From: CAZTHM01 sp041946825
GTDB lineage: Bacteria; Acidobacteriota; Terriglobia; UBA7540
Direction: 5' to 3'
NCBI GenBank assembly: GCA_041946825.1
Contig: JBHGBD010000024.1
Coordinates: forward strand, 8,878-72,877
Length of the DNA: 64,000 nucleotides
Position numbers and translations under genes: made by a program. Of this stretch, positions 42,892 through 50,507 are shown one piece after another. Every line of letters begins with the position of its first letter. Position 1 is the first letter of the stretch. The notes below the pieces were generated by a model that was not told where the DNA came from, searched no databases, and worked only from the letters and a program-made list of their open reading frames with translations.

Positions 42892-45029
42892 CAGGCCATC
42901 CCTCCTTTCGCCAGTGCCGCCAGGACTTTGTCGGGAGTAATCGGAATAGTGGGCACCCGCACGCCGATGGCGTTGGCCACGGCGTTTGAGATCGCCGCAC
43001 CGGGCGAGATAACGGGCGGCTCGCCCAGGCCGATCACTCCGCGCTCGTCGTAGCCGGGGCCGGTCATCATGTGGACCACCAGCTCGCCGATGTCGCCGAT
43101 GCCCGCCAGCTTGTAGAACTCCATGTTGGGGTTCACCATGCGGCCGGTCTGCGCGTCCATGATCTTTTCTTCGAAGAGCGAATAGGTGATGCCCATGATC
43201 ATGGCGCCGTAGCACTGGCTTTCCGCGGTCTTCAGATCGAGAATCAGGCCGCAATCCTGCGCGGCCACAAGTTTGTTCATTTTGACGATTCCGGTTTCCG
43301 TGTCCACGGAAACGTCGGCAATCTGCACTCCGCCCACGCCGCTCGAACCGAGCGAGCAGGGGCCGGGATTCTTCCCGGTTACCTGGATCGACTTGACGCC
43401 CAGCTTCGCGCAGGCTTGCTTCCAGGCGAGGCTCTTCGAGGAATCGCCCTTGGCCTGGATTTTTCCGTCCACGGCGACCAGTTGATCGGCCGGGACACCG
43501 AGGCCGGGGGCCACGGCGGCGAAGAGTTGTTCGAGAGCATCGATCGTCCCGCGTCGCGTTGAGGCGCTGACGCCGCCCACCGTCGTGCTGCCGCCGGAAG
43601 CGCCGGAGGCGGGGAATTTGCTGTCGCCGATTTTCACCGTAATGTCTTCGATCTTCAGGCCGAACGTCTCCGCCGCCGTCAGCGCGATGATCGTGCGCGT
43701 TCCGGTGCCAAGGTCCTGGCTGCCCAGCGCCACTTCAACCGAGCCGTCAGGGTTGATGGTGACATTACAGTTGCTGTTGTGCCCGCGCCCGCCCCAAGTG
43801 TGGAGTGAGACGCCCAGGCCGCGCTTGATGTGGCCCGAGGCCTTGTCGCCGCGCGGATGCCAGAGCTTCTTCCAATCGGCCAGTTCCGACGCCTTGCGCA
43901 GCTCCTGCCGGTAAGCCTCCGCGCGGTCGCCGGTCAGGCCCGCGTTCTTGTAGAAGAATTCGACCGGATCCATCTCGAGCTTATCCGCCAGGTCATCCAG
44001 CGCGCACATCGTCAGGAAACACGCCTGCGGGTGATCGGGCGCGCGCCAAGCCCGGTTTGGCCCAGTATTCGTTGCCACCGAAATGTGGCGCGAGATTTGA
44101 TTGGGAATTTCGAAGACGTAGGGAATGGGCGGCTTGCCTTTGCCGCCCGGGCCGCCAGTCGCCCAGGATTCCGATTCCCAGGCGGTGATGGTCCCGTCTT
44201 TCTTCGCGGCGACCTTGATCTTGGCGTAGTGTGACGGCCGCGCGCCGGCCATCATCAATTCCAAATCGCGCTCGACCATCAGCTTGATGGGTTTGCCCAC
44301 CGTCTTCGAGAATTTGGCGCTTTCCGTGCCCCAGCGGTCGGGGCCGAACTTGCTCCCGAATCCGCCGCCCATGTAAGGAGTGAGAATCTGAACGTTGGTG
44401 GCGGGAACTCCGACGGCTTCGCCATATCCGCCCGGCAATCCCGAGACGTTTTGCGTGGACGCCCAGACCGTCAGGTTCTGAGCGTCGGGCCACTCCACCA
44501 CCTGTCCGTGGGCTTCCATGCAGCAGTGGGTGATGACCGGCACGCCGTAGAAACCTTCGGAAACCACCGAGTCCGACGCGGCGAACGCCGCCGCGGCGTC
44601 ACCGCTCTTTTGCTCGGCAGCGGGCTTGCCGTGGTCGCCGACCTTGCTCAAATCCTGCTCGTGCACGAGGTGAGGAAGGACTTCGTATTCGATCTTGACT
44701 CGCGCCGCGGCGTCTTTGGCGACTTCCTCGCTGGGCGCCGCGACGTAAACGATCTCGTCGCCGGCCCAATGGATTTCGCTGCCCACGCCCTGCACGATAT
44801 GCACCTTGACGCCCGGCAACTTCTCCGCTTCCGAAGTGTCAATCGCCTTAACCTTGGCGTGCGCGTGGGCCGAACCGACAATCTTGGCGAAGAGCATGCC
44901 CGGGCGGTTGATGTCGTAACTGTATTTTGCCTGGCCGCTGGACTTCGCCGGGCCGTCGATGCGGTTGAAGCGCTTGCCAATCAGTTTGCGCTGGCCGGCT
45001 TCCGGCCAATCGTATTTGCAACTAGGCAT
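42891..45029 (-). CDS. Xanthine dehydrogenase family protein, molybdopterin-binding subunit
   Basis: 712 residues. It begins with the aldehyde-oxidase hammerhead domain (IDGPAKSSGQAKYSYDINRP) and has the molybdopterin motif GGGFGSKFG. RAWRAPDHPQACF-type NRAWRAPDHPQA, GSQDLGTGTRT and ASGGSTTVGG match the cofactor-binding loops. The likely catalytic Glu is in IGLGEPPVISPG. Substrates of this family range from aldehydes to N-heterocycles and cannot be told here. It overlaps the iron-sulphur gene by eight bases and the FAD gene by one, so the three subunits are translated together. The holoenzyme is probably carried out of the cytoplasm with the Tat signal of the small subunit. Confidence 0.93.
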   Translation of the reverse strand: MPSCKYDWPEAGQRKLIGKRFNRIDGPAKSSGQAKYSYDINRPGMLFAKIVGSAHAHAKVKAIDTSEAEKLPGVKVHIVQGVGSEIHWAGDEIVYVAAPSEEVAKDAAARVKIEYEVLPHLVHEQDLSKVGDHGKPAAEQKSGDAAAAFAASDSVVSEGFYGVPVITHCCMEAHGQVVEWPDAQNLTVWASTQNVSGLPGGYGEAVGVPATNVQILTPYMGGGFGSKFGPDRWGTESAKFSKTVGKPIKLMVERDLELMMAGARPSHYAKIKVAAKKDGTITAWESESWATGGPGGKGKPPIPYVFEIPNQISRHISVATNTGPNRAWRAPDHPQACFLTMCALDDLADKLEMDPVEFFYKNAGLTGDRAEAYRQELRKASELADWKKLWHPRGDKASGHIKRGLGVSLHTWGGRGHNSNCNVTINPDGSVEVALGSQDLGTGTRTIIALTAAETFGLKIEDITVKIGDSKFPASGASGGSTTVGGVSASTRRGTIDALEQLFAAVAPGLGVPADQLVAVDGKIQAKGDSSKSLAWKQACAKLGVKSIQVTGKNPGPCSLGSSGVGGVQIADVSVDTETGIVKMNKLVAAQDCGLILDLKTAESQCYGAMIMGITYSLFEEKIMDAQTGRMVNPNMEFYKLAGIGDIGELVVHMMTGPGYDERGVIGLGEPPVISPGAAISNAVANAIGVRVPTIPITPDKVLAALAKGGMA

Positions 45030-45672
45030 GAGCTTTCCCTCCCTTCATGGCCTTGGCCGCGTCGAGGACGGCGTGGCGGATTCCCGCGTAGGTGCCGCAG
45101 CGGCAGAGATTGCCGCCCAGCCCTTTTTCGATGTCCGCCTCCGTGGGGTTCGGATGATGGTCGAGAAACGCTTTGACCGCCATGACGAATCCGGGCGTGC
45201 AGAAGCCGCACTGTTGGGCGTCGTGCTCGACGAAGGCGGCGGAAACCGGATGCAGCTTGCCGCCCGCCGAAAGGCTCTCGATGGTTTGAATGTCCTTGCC
45301 CTGCGCCTCGATGGCCAGAACGCCGCAGGCATAAACGGGCTTGCCGTCCACAATGACCGTGCAGGCGCCGCAAGCGGCCCGGTCGCAGACTTTCTTGGCG
45401 CCGGTAATGTCGAGATGATTGCGCAGCGCGTCGAGCAGCGTGACGCGCGGCTCGAGGCTGAGCTTCTTCGGCTTGCCGTTGATCCGTAATGTGACCGGCA
45501 CGGCTCCCGGGCCCAGAACCGGCGTCTCGGGCGGCGGCGATGCCGCGGTCGCGACGCCATCGCCGACTAATAAGCCTCCGGAGACGGTGACTCCGGCTCC
45601 CTTCAAAAAGTCGCGCCGCGACAAAGCCTCGTTGATGACGGGCTTCCGCGGCTTCTCCTTTTTCCGGCTCAT
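45022..45672 (-). CDS. Tat-exported 2Fe-2S subunit of the xanthine-dehydrogenase-type enzyme
   Basis: 216 residues with a Tat signal (LSRRDFLKGAGVTVSGGLLV). The N-terminal [2Fe-2S] ferredoxin fold has Cys in CDRAACGACTVIVDG and PVYAC. The helical second cluster domain has CGFCTPGFVM and NLCRCGTYAG. This mirrors E. coli PaoA/YagT, the only subunit of that periplasmic aldehyde oxidoreductase with a signal. The gene order here is iron-sulphur, molybdenum, FAD, which differs from paoABC. It starts the operon, with a promoter at 45788-45814. Confidence 0.93.
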   Translation of the reverse strand: MSRKKEKPRKPVINEALSRRDFLKGAGVTVSGGLLVGDGVATAASPPPETPVLGPGAVPVTLRINGKPKKLSLEPRVTLLDALRNHLDITGAKKVCDRAACGACTVIVDGKPVYACGVLAIEAQGKDIQTIESLSAGGKLHPVSAAFVEHDAQQCGFCTPGFVMAVKAFLDHHPNPTEADIEKGLGGNLCRCGTYAGIRHAVLDAAKAMKGGKAHA

Positions 45673-45787
45673 GATTCGCTCCTTAGTTTTGTCGTCTTCC
45701 GAGCGGCTGACGAAAGGGCTCGCTGTCCTGCGAGTGCTTCAGCCCTCAGTTCCAGATCCCCGAATGCCTTGGACTTCCGAAGGGCGC

Positions 45788-45814
45788 ATTATAACACTCC
45801 CCTGCCTATGTAAA
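45788..45814 (-). promoter_or_regulatory. Promoter of the xanthine-dehydrogenase-type operon
   Basis: On the minus strand TATAAT (45788-45793) is preceded by TTTACA (45809-45814) at a 15-nt spacing, about 115 nt upstream of the iron-sulphur gene. Confidence 0.5.
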
Positions 45815-45865
45815 AGTACGATTTTGTTATTCATCGCAAGGTGAGGACCAGCCTGCCGGGCTGGG

Positions 45866-46441
45866 TTAACTGGTCTTCCCGCCCATGATTCCGGGGAAAC
45901 AGGTATCCAACCAGAGCTCAAGTGTCGCGTCGTGCCAGGCGGCTCTGGCGAGATAGGGTCGGAGTTCCTTCTGATAGCGGCGACGTAGAATGTGAGGTCT
46001 GAGCGAAGCCTGCTTCGCCAGAAATTCCACGTCTTCACGATCCTTTGGGCTGTTCCGCTCCAGCTTCGAGAGCATGAGGTCATAGGGATCAGGGACGAAG
46101 AGACGGAGGTGGCGGAATCTTCCGGGAAGGAGCTCGAACAGCCGCTTTTCGTAATTCTCGGGAAGTGAGGCGACACCGACGTACTGAAGGTTCACATGAT
46201 GCTTTCGGGCGAGCGGCGACCCACGGCCCGCCAGCGCTTCCAGGCGGGGCAGTTCGCTCATCGGGAATACGGCAACGACATCGACGTCGGCGGTGGGGCG
46301 GGCAAGTCCGTAGCGCACCGCCAGGACGAATCCGCCAAGACAGTGCAGCCTCACGGGCGCGGGGAGGAGCGTATCAAAATCTCGGAAGAATCGCGCCCAG
46401 GGCGGGGGGAGGTTGAGAATATGAAAACGCTCAGTCGGCAT
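45866..46441 (-). CDS. DUF6036-like nucleotidyltransferase, possible toxin
   Basis: 191 residues from the ATG at 46441, which overlaps the end of the upstream XRE gene by 11 bases; a longer frame to 46528 would run deep into it. The nucleotidyltransferase core is visible as LGGFVLAVRYGLARPTADVD with the DVDVV metal-binding Asp pair. DPYDLMLSKLERNSPKDRED is the second conserved block of the DUF6036 / AbiEii-related group. Proteins of this kind are often the second gene of toxin-antitoxin-like pairs. Toxicity is inferred from context only. Confidence 0.78.
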   Translation of the reverse strand: MPTERFHILNLPPPWARFFRDFDTLLPAPVRLHCLGGFVLAVRYGLARPTADVDVVAVFPMSELPRLEALAGRGSPLARKHHVNLQYVGVASLPENYEKRLFELLPGRFRHLRLFVPDPYDLMLSKLERNSPKDREDVEFLAKQASLRPHILRRRYQKELRPYLARAAWHDATLELWLDTCFPGIMGGKTS

Positions 46442-47135
46442 AAGGGAGATGCTCCACTCGCAAGTCGGTGAGAAGGTTCCACCGTCGCGCGGTCGCCGGG
46501 CGATGCCGCCTGAGCCATTGGCGCTCACGGGCCGTGAGTGATCGCTTTCCTAGCACATCTTCGCGAGCCAGCCGGCTGTGCAGTAACACCGCCTCAAGTT
46601 CAGCGAGAGCGCGAAGGCGGGAGTTATTTGGCGGATGGGTTCTTTCTGACACCCGGCGCGCGAGACTTCCAACGAAGCCCAAGCGGTTTTGAAGATCACA
46701 GAGCTTGGCGTTCTGCACCAGCCAATGCCGGTCCATGTCCCAGTGCTTGACCAGCAGCCATGGAAGAGCTTCCAGCACTCGCGCCTCCAACTCATCCTGG
46801 CGGAGAGCCGCAAGCAGGACCTCGGCGGGATTCCTGACGGGGCGCTTGTGGGAAAGGTAAGCGAAGCCCGGGTAGCCCAGCGCCGCCAGTTCCTCGGCCA
46901 AGGGCCTGGCCGCCTCGGTCACCTGCGCCGTTGGGTGTCCGTCGGGGAGGGGGACAAACGTCGGGGGAAGTGAAAACACGACGCGCAAGCGTCGAGCCAG
47001 GCGAGGGGTAAGTCTTCTTTTGCCGCTTTCCAGCATGGAGAAATAAGACTGCGACAGACCCAGCCGGGCGGCGGCTTGCTTTTGGCTCCACCCTCGGGCC
47101 CGCCGAACCAGCCTCAGTTGCATTGTCCTTTCCAT
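46431..47135 (-). CDS. XRE-family HTH protein, possible antitoxin of the pair
   Basis: 234 residues. The N-terminal XRE HTH is clear (RRARGWSQKQAAARLGLSQS, YFSMLESGKRRLT). The C-terminal 160 residues are helical and rich in Leu, Ala and Arg, with no domain I recognise. The ATG at 47135 lacks a ribosome site and sits close behind a -10-like TATAGT, so the mRNA may be leaderless; an internal ATG at 47123 follows AAAGG. An inverted repeat at 47145-47165 overlaps the promoter and may be its own operator. It overlaps the DUF6036 gene, consistent with a two-gene toxin-antitoxin-like module. Confidence 0.8.
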   Translation of the reverse strand: MERTMQLRLVRRARGWSQKQAAARLGLSQSYFSMLESGKRRLTPRLARRLRVVFSLPPTFVPLPDGHPTAQVTEAARPLAEELAALGYPGFAYLSHKRPVRNPAEVLLAALRQDELEARVLEALPWLLVKHWDMDRHWLVQNAKLCDLQNRLGFVGSLARRVSERTHPPNNSRLRALAELEAVLLHSRLAREDVLGKRSLTARERQWLRRHRPATARRWNLLTDLRVEHLPYAD

Positions 47136-47144
47136 GTGAGCACT

Positions 47145-47165
47145 ATATCACAATATCTGTAATAT
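47145..47165. promoter_or_regulatory. Operator-like inverted repeat upstream of the XRE/DUF6036 pair
   Basis: ATATCACA and TGTAATAT (inverted, 7 of 8 matching) are separated by five bases. On the minus strand the repeat overlaps TATAGT, the likely -10 box, ten bases from the start codon. Confidence 0.6.
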
Positions 47166-47311
47166 TTCCCTGGCGTAAAAGTTGGGCTTTCGAGGCCTCT
47201 TCGCGCCCTAACCCACCGCGCTCCCTCCGATGAAAACCGTTGAATCATTCCCGCCGCTGTCGCATGATGGCCGGTCGCGGGAATGTGAAGTCACCGCCGT
47301 AGAATCACAGA

Positions 47312-48232
47312 ATGGCCTCGTGGACTGAAAACCTGGTTCAAGCGCGGGCGCGGCTCGGGAAGGGGTCGCGCTTCCTGCTGCCCAGCCTGCAGTATCTCTT
47401 CAGCACGGAAGTCCACGCCTACGCGTTTTCGATTGCCGCCAACGCCTATCTCTCCTTCTTCCCGTTTTGCCTGATGCTGCTGACGGTCTGCCGGCGCTGG
47501 CTGCACTGGGAGGGCGCCTACAAGATCATCCTCGAACTGCTGCGCGTCCGCCTGCCCGCGGGGACCGAATCCGTCATACGCAACCTCGACGTGCTTGTTC
47601 AGGCCAGGCCACGTTTACAGGTCATGTCACTCCTGATGCTTTTCTTTACGACGGCGGGAGTTTTCCTGCCCCTGGAAGTGGCGCTGAATAAGGTCTGGAA
47701 GATCGAGCGCAACCGCAGCTTCCTGCGCAACCAGGCGGTTTCGTTCGCGCTGGCGGTGATGACCGGGATCCTCGCGCTCTTCTGGGTGCTGCTCGCGACC
47801 ACCGCGCAGTGGTTCCTTACGTTTCTCCTCAACTGGATGCCCGCGCCGGGAGTCCTTCGCGGAGCTTCGCGCGGATTACTGGAAGTGGTTTCCATCCCCT
47901 TCGCGATTTCGATTTTCTATGCGATTTATTCGTTCCTTCCCAATGCCAAGCTGCCCACGCGCCGCGTGCTGCCGGCGGCGGCGCTGACCGGCGTGTTGAC
48001 GATCGGGGCAAGTTTCATCTACGTTCTGACGCTGCCGCTGTTCCGCTTCCGCGAAGTGTACGGGCCGTTCGCCTTGTCCGTGACACTGCTCTTCTGGGCG
48101 TATGTGGGCGCGCTGATTCTGCTGTTCGGCGCGCACCTTTCGGTCCAGAGTTTCTGGGACGAGCTATTCACCCGCGACCTCACGTTGAAGAGACTTCCCA
48201 GTTCCGTCGACTCCGGAGGGCAGGAGCGCTAG
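47312..48232 (+). CDS. YihY/UPF0761 family inner-membrane protein
   Basis: 306 residues with six hydrophobic segments, starting after FSTEVHAYAFSIAANAYLSF, the family's conserved entry region. GVFLPLEVALNKVWKIERNR is the diagnostic YihY block, and ALTGVLTIGASFIYVL and VYGPFALSVTLLFWAYVGAL follow. The family was once called ribonuclease BN but is a membrane protein of uncertain role. The next gene starts directly after its stop codon, so the two are co-translated. Confidence 0.9.
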   Translation: MASWTENLVQARARLGKGSRFLLPSLQYLFSTEVHAYAFSIAANAYLSFFPFCLMLLTVCRRWLHWEGAYKIILELLRVRLPAGTESVIRNLDVLVQARPRLQVMSLLMLFFTTAGVFLPLEVALNKVWKIERNRSFLRNQAVSFALAVMTGILALFWVLLATTAQWFLTFLLNWMPAPGVLRGASRGLLEVVSIPFAISIFYAIYSFLPNAKLPTRRVLPAAALTGVLTIGASFIYVLTLPLFRFREVYGPFALSVTLLFWAYVGALILLFGAHLSVQSFWDELFTRDLTLKRLPSSVDSGGQER

Positions 48233-49258
48233 ATGGACCCCAAGAACGATCTCCTCGAATTGCCGCGCGCCCTGCGCAACGCCCTTGAAAAGGGCGGGCC
48301 AGAATACGACAAGCTGGTGCGCCAGACGCACTGGGGCGACGGGCCGGTCTACGTGCTCGCGGCAGGCGCTACACGGGCGACGGCCCTGGCAACGGCCTGC
48401 GCGTTCGAAACGCTGGTTGGTTTGCCCGCCATCGTTCGCGCGGCGGCGGATTTCCAGGCCTATTCGCTGTCGGTTCTGCGGCCGCGTTCGCTCCTGCTGG
48501 TCATCGAGCCCGCCCCGTCCTTGCCGGAGATCCTCGATGTGGCGCGCGCCGCCAAGTCACGCGGGGCAAGGATATTGGCGCTGACCGCGCATCCGCAAAG
48601 CGAACTGGCGAAGATTGCAGATGGCGTGTTTCAGGTCTGCACGGCGGAGGCGCCGCCCGGGAGCCTGCGGGCGGAGATTTGCCGGCACGCGATGGGTTGC
48701 TACCTGGGACTGGCCGCGGCCCGCGCCCTCAAGCGCCCGCGTGATTATTTGCGCGAACTCGAAGAGGAATTCGTGAAACTTCCCGATCACGTCGAGTGGG
48801 CGTTCACGCAGCTTTCCGACGCCGTGCGCGCCCTGGCTGCCAGGCTCGAATCGCCGCCGCGGCTTCAGGTAATCGGCGGCGGTTTCTATTTTCCCGCCGC
48901 TCTGCATTGGGCGGAAACGCTGGGGCGGTTGAAAGGAACCGCCGCGCGCGCCTGCGACGGACTGGCAGACACTTTCAGCGGTCCCACGCTTCACGCGCCC
49001 GATGAAATCGTAGTTCTGTTATCAGGTTCCCGATGCCGGGGCGGGAAAACGATGCACGCGCTGGCGGAAAGCGCCAGGCGGGCGGGAAGGGAATTCCTGG
49101 CGCTCACCGACAAGAACGACCCCGAGATCTCGCGCCGCGCATCGCTGGCGATTCTGCTTCCGGTTCTGACGGAAGAAGTGGGCGCGTTGCTCAGCCTGGC
49201 GCTGCTCGACTGGATCGCCTGCCAACGAAGCGTGCCCGCCGCCAAGCCGTGCCCCTGA
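48233..49258 (+). CDS. SIS-domain (sugar isomerase fold) protein
   Basis: 341 residues in two SIS-like halves. The first has GPVYVLAAGATRATALATAC, SLLLVIEPAPSLPEILDVAR and the phosphosugar-binding-type strand ARILALTAHPQSELAKIAD. The second has LQVIGGGFYFPAALHWAETL, EIVVLLSGSRCRGGKTMHAL and FLALTDKNDPEI. This is the layout of the isomerase half of GlmS and of AgaS/FrlB-like proteins, but typical active-site Ser-rich loops are weak. The start lies at the stop of the YihY gene, with AGGAG seven bases upstream. It may bind a phosphorylated sugar or nucleotide-sugar; catalysis is uncertain. Confidence 0.8.
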   Translation: MDPKNDLLELPRALRNALEKGGPEYDKLVRQTHWGDGPVYVLAAGATRATALATACAFETLVGLPAIVRAAADFQAYSLSVLRPRSLLLVIEPAPSLPEILDVARAAKSRGARILALTAHPQSELAKIADGVFQVCTAEAPPGSLRAEICRHAMGCYLGLAAARALKRPRDYLRELEEEFVKLPDHVEWAFTQLSDAVRALAARLESPPRLQVIGGGFYFPAALHWAETLGRLKGTAARACDGLADTFSGPTLHAPDEIVVLLSGSRCRGGKTMHALAESARRAGREFLALTDKNDPEISRRASLAILLPVLTEEVGALLSLALLDWIACQRSVPAAKPCP

Positions 49259-49372
49259 GGTTGCGATACTGTCATTACCTGCGCGTTGGACGTATTCCAA
49301 TTCTCGAAACGGCGATTCAGGCACCTCGCGCCGCCCCGTTTAGGAAAACGCTATTTCTTGCCATCGACACTA

Positions 49373-49401
49373 TTGACGAGACGTGGCATTTGTGATTGAA
49401 T
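49373..49401 (+). promoter_or_regulatory. Promoter giving a leaderless mRNA for the XRE regulator
   Basis: TTGACG (49373-49378), a 17-nt spacer and an extended -10 (TG, one base, TTGAAT at 49396-49401). Transcription would start at or next to the ATG at 49408. Confidence 0.6.
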
Positions 49402-49407
49402 GCCCCT

Positions 49408-49746
49408 ATGGACATCGGAAAACGTTTAAGAGAGTTACGCGAATCCAGAGGTTTGTCTCAGGGGGACATCGAACGCCGGTCGGGCCTCCTGCGGTCTTAT
49501 ATCTCCCGGGTTGAGGGCGGCTATACCGCGCCTTCGCTGGCGACTCTGGAGAAATTCGCCAAGGCGCTGGAGGTTGAGCCTTACCAGCTTCTCTACAAAG
49601 GTGAAGGACGAGCGGTCGCGCTGAAAATGCCCGAACACGCGGCGCTTTCCAAACCCGCCAAGAAACTGGTGAAGCTCTTTGACAGCATGTCTAGCTCCAA
49701 CCGCAAGGCGCTCATGATGCTGGCGCTGAAGCTTGGCAAAGGCTAG
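49408..49746 (+). CDS. XRE-family HTH transcriptional regulator
   Basis: 112 residues from the ATG at 49408; a TTG at 49396 is in frame but forms part of the -10 box. The XRE helix-turn-helix fills residues 5-60 (LRELRESRGLSQGDIERRSG, LLRSYISRVEGGYTAPSLAT). A short helical tail follows (KLVKLFDSMSSSNRKALMML). No ribosome site precedes the ATG, which fits the leaderless start suggested by the promoter. Single-domain regulators of this kind are common in Acidobacteriota; the target is unknown. Confidence 0.88.
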   Translation: MDIGKRLRELRESRGLSQGDIERRSGLLRSYISRVEGGYTAPSLATLEKFAKALEVEPYQLLYKGEGRAVALKMPEHAALSKPAKKLVKLFDSMSSSNRKALMMLALKLGKG

Positions 49747-49942
49747 GTTCGCCTAAGTCGATCCTTATCCTGGGCGCTCCGCTGAGAGTTCGCGGCCTGC
49801 CGGGGTCCGAGCTTCGATTGGGTTCGTACCTTCAGCCCGCCATGCCGCCCGGAGGGGCGGCGCTGCGGAAGAGCGTGCTCGATTCGAAGCACGCGCAACG
49901 CCGGGCTGTGAGGCGGAAATGCCGGCAGTCCGGTCGGAGGCT

Positions 49943-50064
49943 TGGCGCGCCTGGAGGGATTCGAACCCCCGACCTTCAGCTTCGAAGGCTGCCGCTCTAT
50001 CCATCTGAGCTACAGGCGCGAAATTCTAGTGTACCGCAATTCTCCCTCAGCGACTACGGCCGCA
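49943..50064. repeat. Direct repeat A: tRNA-Arg plus upstream flank
   Basis: 122 nt holding the intact tRNA-Arg and about 45 nt of its upstream flank. A near-identical copy lies at 50369-50507, apart from two palindromic replacements and a few substitutions. The GIY-YIG gene lies between the two copies. Confidence 0.85.
49946..50019 (-). tRNA. tRNA-Arg (TCG)
   Basis: 74 nt on the minus strand with acceptor GCGCCTG/CAGGCGC, D arm GCTCAGATGGATAGAGC, anticodon loop CTTCGAA (anticodon TCG, codon CGA) and T arm GGGGGTTCGAATCCCTC. One pair in the anticodon stem (27-43) is G-A; otherwise it is intact. Confidence 0.95.
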
Positions 50065-50093
50065 AACCCTGCGATGGCCAGGCTCTGCGGTGT

Positions 50094-50360
50094 CTATCGA
50101 TCCCAGTCTTGGATTGGTTTCTTCGCCAGAATCAGTCGCACTTCATCCCGCCCGCGTCCGCTCTTGAGGTAGCGTTCGTGGCGAATCGCTTCCGAGAGTG
50201 TGAGGAAGGATTCCTGATGGACCAGGTCCCAAGGGCCACGATGCTTGGTCGATCGGCTCAGGTCAGAATTGTGCTCCGCAAGTCGTTTGGCTAAATTCGA
50301 GGTCAGCCCTGTGTAGAACCGACCTGTTGCCCTGCTGCGAATGACGTAAACAGAAAACAT
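50094..50360 (-). CDS. Small GIY-YIG nuclease-fold protein
   Basis: 88 residues from the ATG at 50360, which begins the motif itself (FSVYVIRSRATGRFYTG, the GIY and YIG elements). The expected Arg (LAKRLAEHN), Glu (IRHERYLKSG) and C-terminal basic segment are present. It is the single-domain UvrC-N/YhbQ-like form with no DNA-binding tail. The gene is bracketed by direct repeats of a tRNA-Arg region, like a small mobile cassette. A longer frame to 50447 would extend into the tRNA copy and is rejected. Nuclease activity is a family inference. Confidence 0.88.
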   Translation of the reverse strand: MFSVYVIRSRATGRFYTGLTSNLAKRLAEHNSDLSRSTKHRGPWDLVHQESFLTLSEAIRHERYLKSGRGRDEVRLILAKKPIQDWDR

Positions 50361-50383
50361 CAACGCCCTGGCGCGCCTGGAGG

Positions 50384-50397
50384 TCCGCCGTGGCGGA
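50384..50397. repeat. 14-nt palindrome TCCGCCGTGGCGGA in the T arm
   Basis: It replaces GATTC of the intact copy. The arms TCCGCC and GGCGGA pair perfectly around GT. Confidence 0.8.
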
Positions 50398-50423
50398 GAA
50401 CCCCCGACCTTCAGCTTCGAAGG

Positions 50424-50437
50424 TCCGCCGAGGCGGA
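50424..50437. repeat. 14-nt palindrome TCCGCCGAGGCGGA in the anticodon stem
   Basis: It replaces CTGCCG of the intact copy. It has the same arms as the palindrome at 50384, with GA in the centre. Confidence 0.8.
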
Positions 50438-50507
50438 CTCTATCCATCTGAGCTACAGGCGCGAAGTCCCAGTGTACCGCAATTCCCCCTCAGCGACTAC
50501 GGCCGCA

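Larger units (their letters stand above)
50372..50462 (-). pseudogene. Broken tRNA-Arg copy with two palindromic replacements
   Basis: The acceptor stem, D arm and anticodon loop match tRNA-Arg (TCG). The palindrome at 50424-50437 removes the 5' strand of the anticodon stem. The one at 50384-50397 splits the T arm. It cannot fold as a tRNA. Confidence 0.85.
50369..50507. repeat. Direct repeat B: altered copy of the tRNA-Arg region
   Basis: 139 nt matching repeat A except that two 5-6 nt stretches are each replaced by TCCGCCGNGGCGGA. The length difference from repeat A, 17 nt, is fully explained by these two replacements. Confidence 0.85.

Noticed and set aside
42892..43254. N-terminal extension of the FAD subunit
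   Set aside because: The extension reads over the molybdenum subunit in another frame and gives an Arg/His-rich nonsense sequence; the real start MEAFEYASP at 42891 overlaps the previous stop.
50372..50462. A second functional tRNA-Arg
   Set aside because: Two palindromes destroy the anticodon stem and T arm, so it cannot fold as a tRNA.
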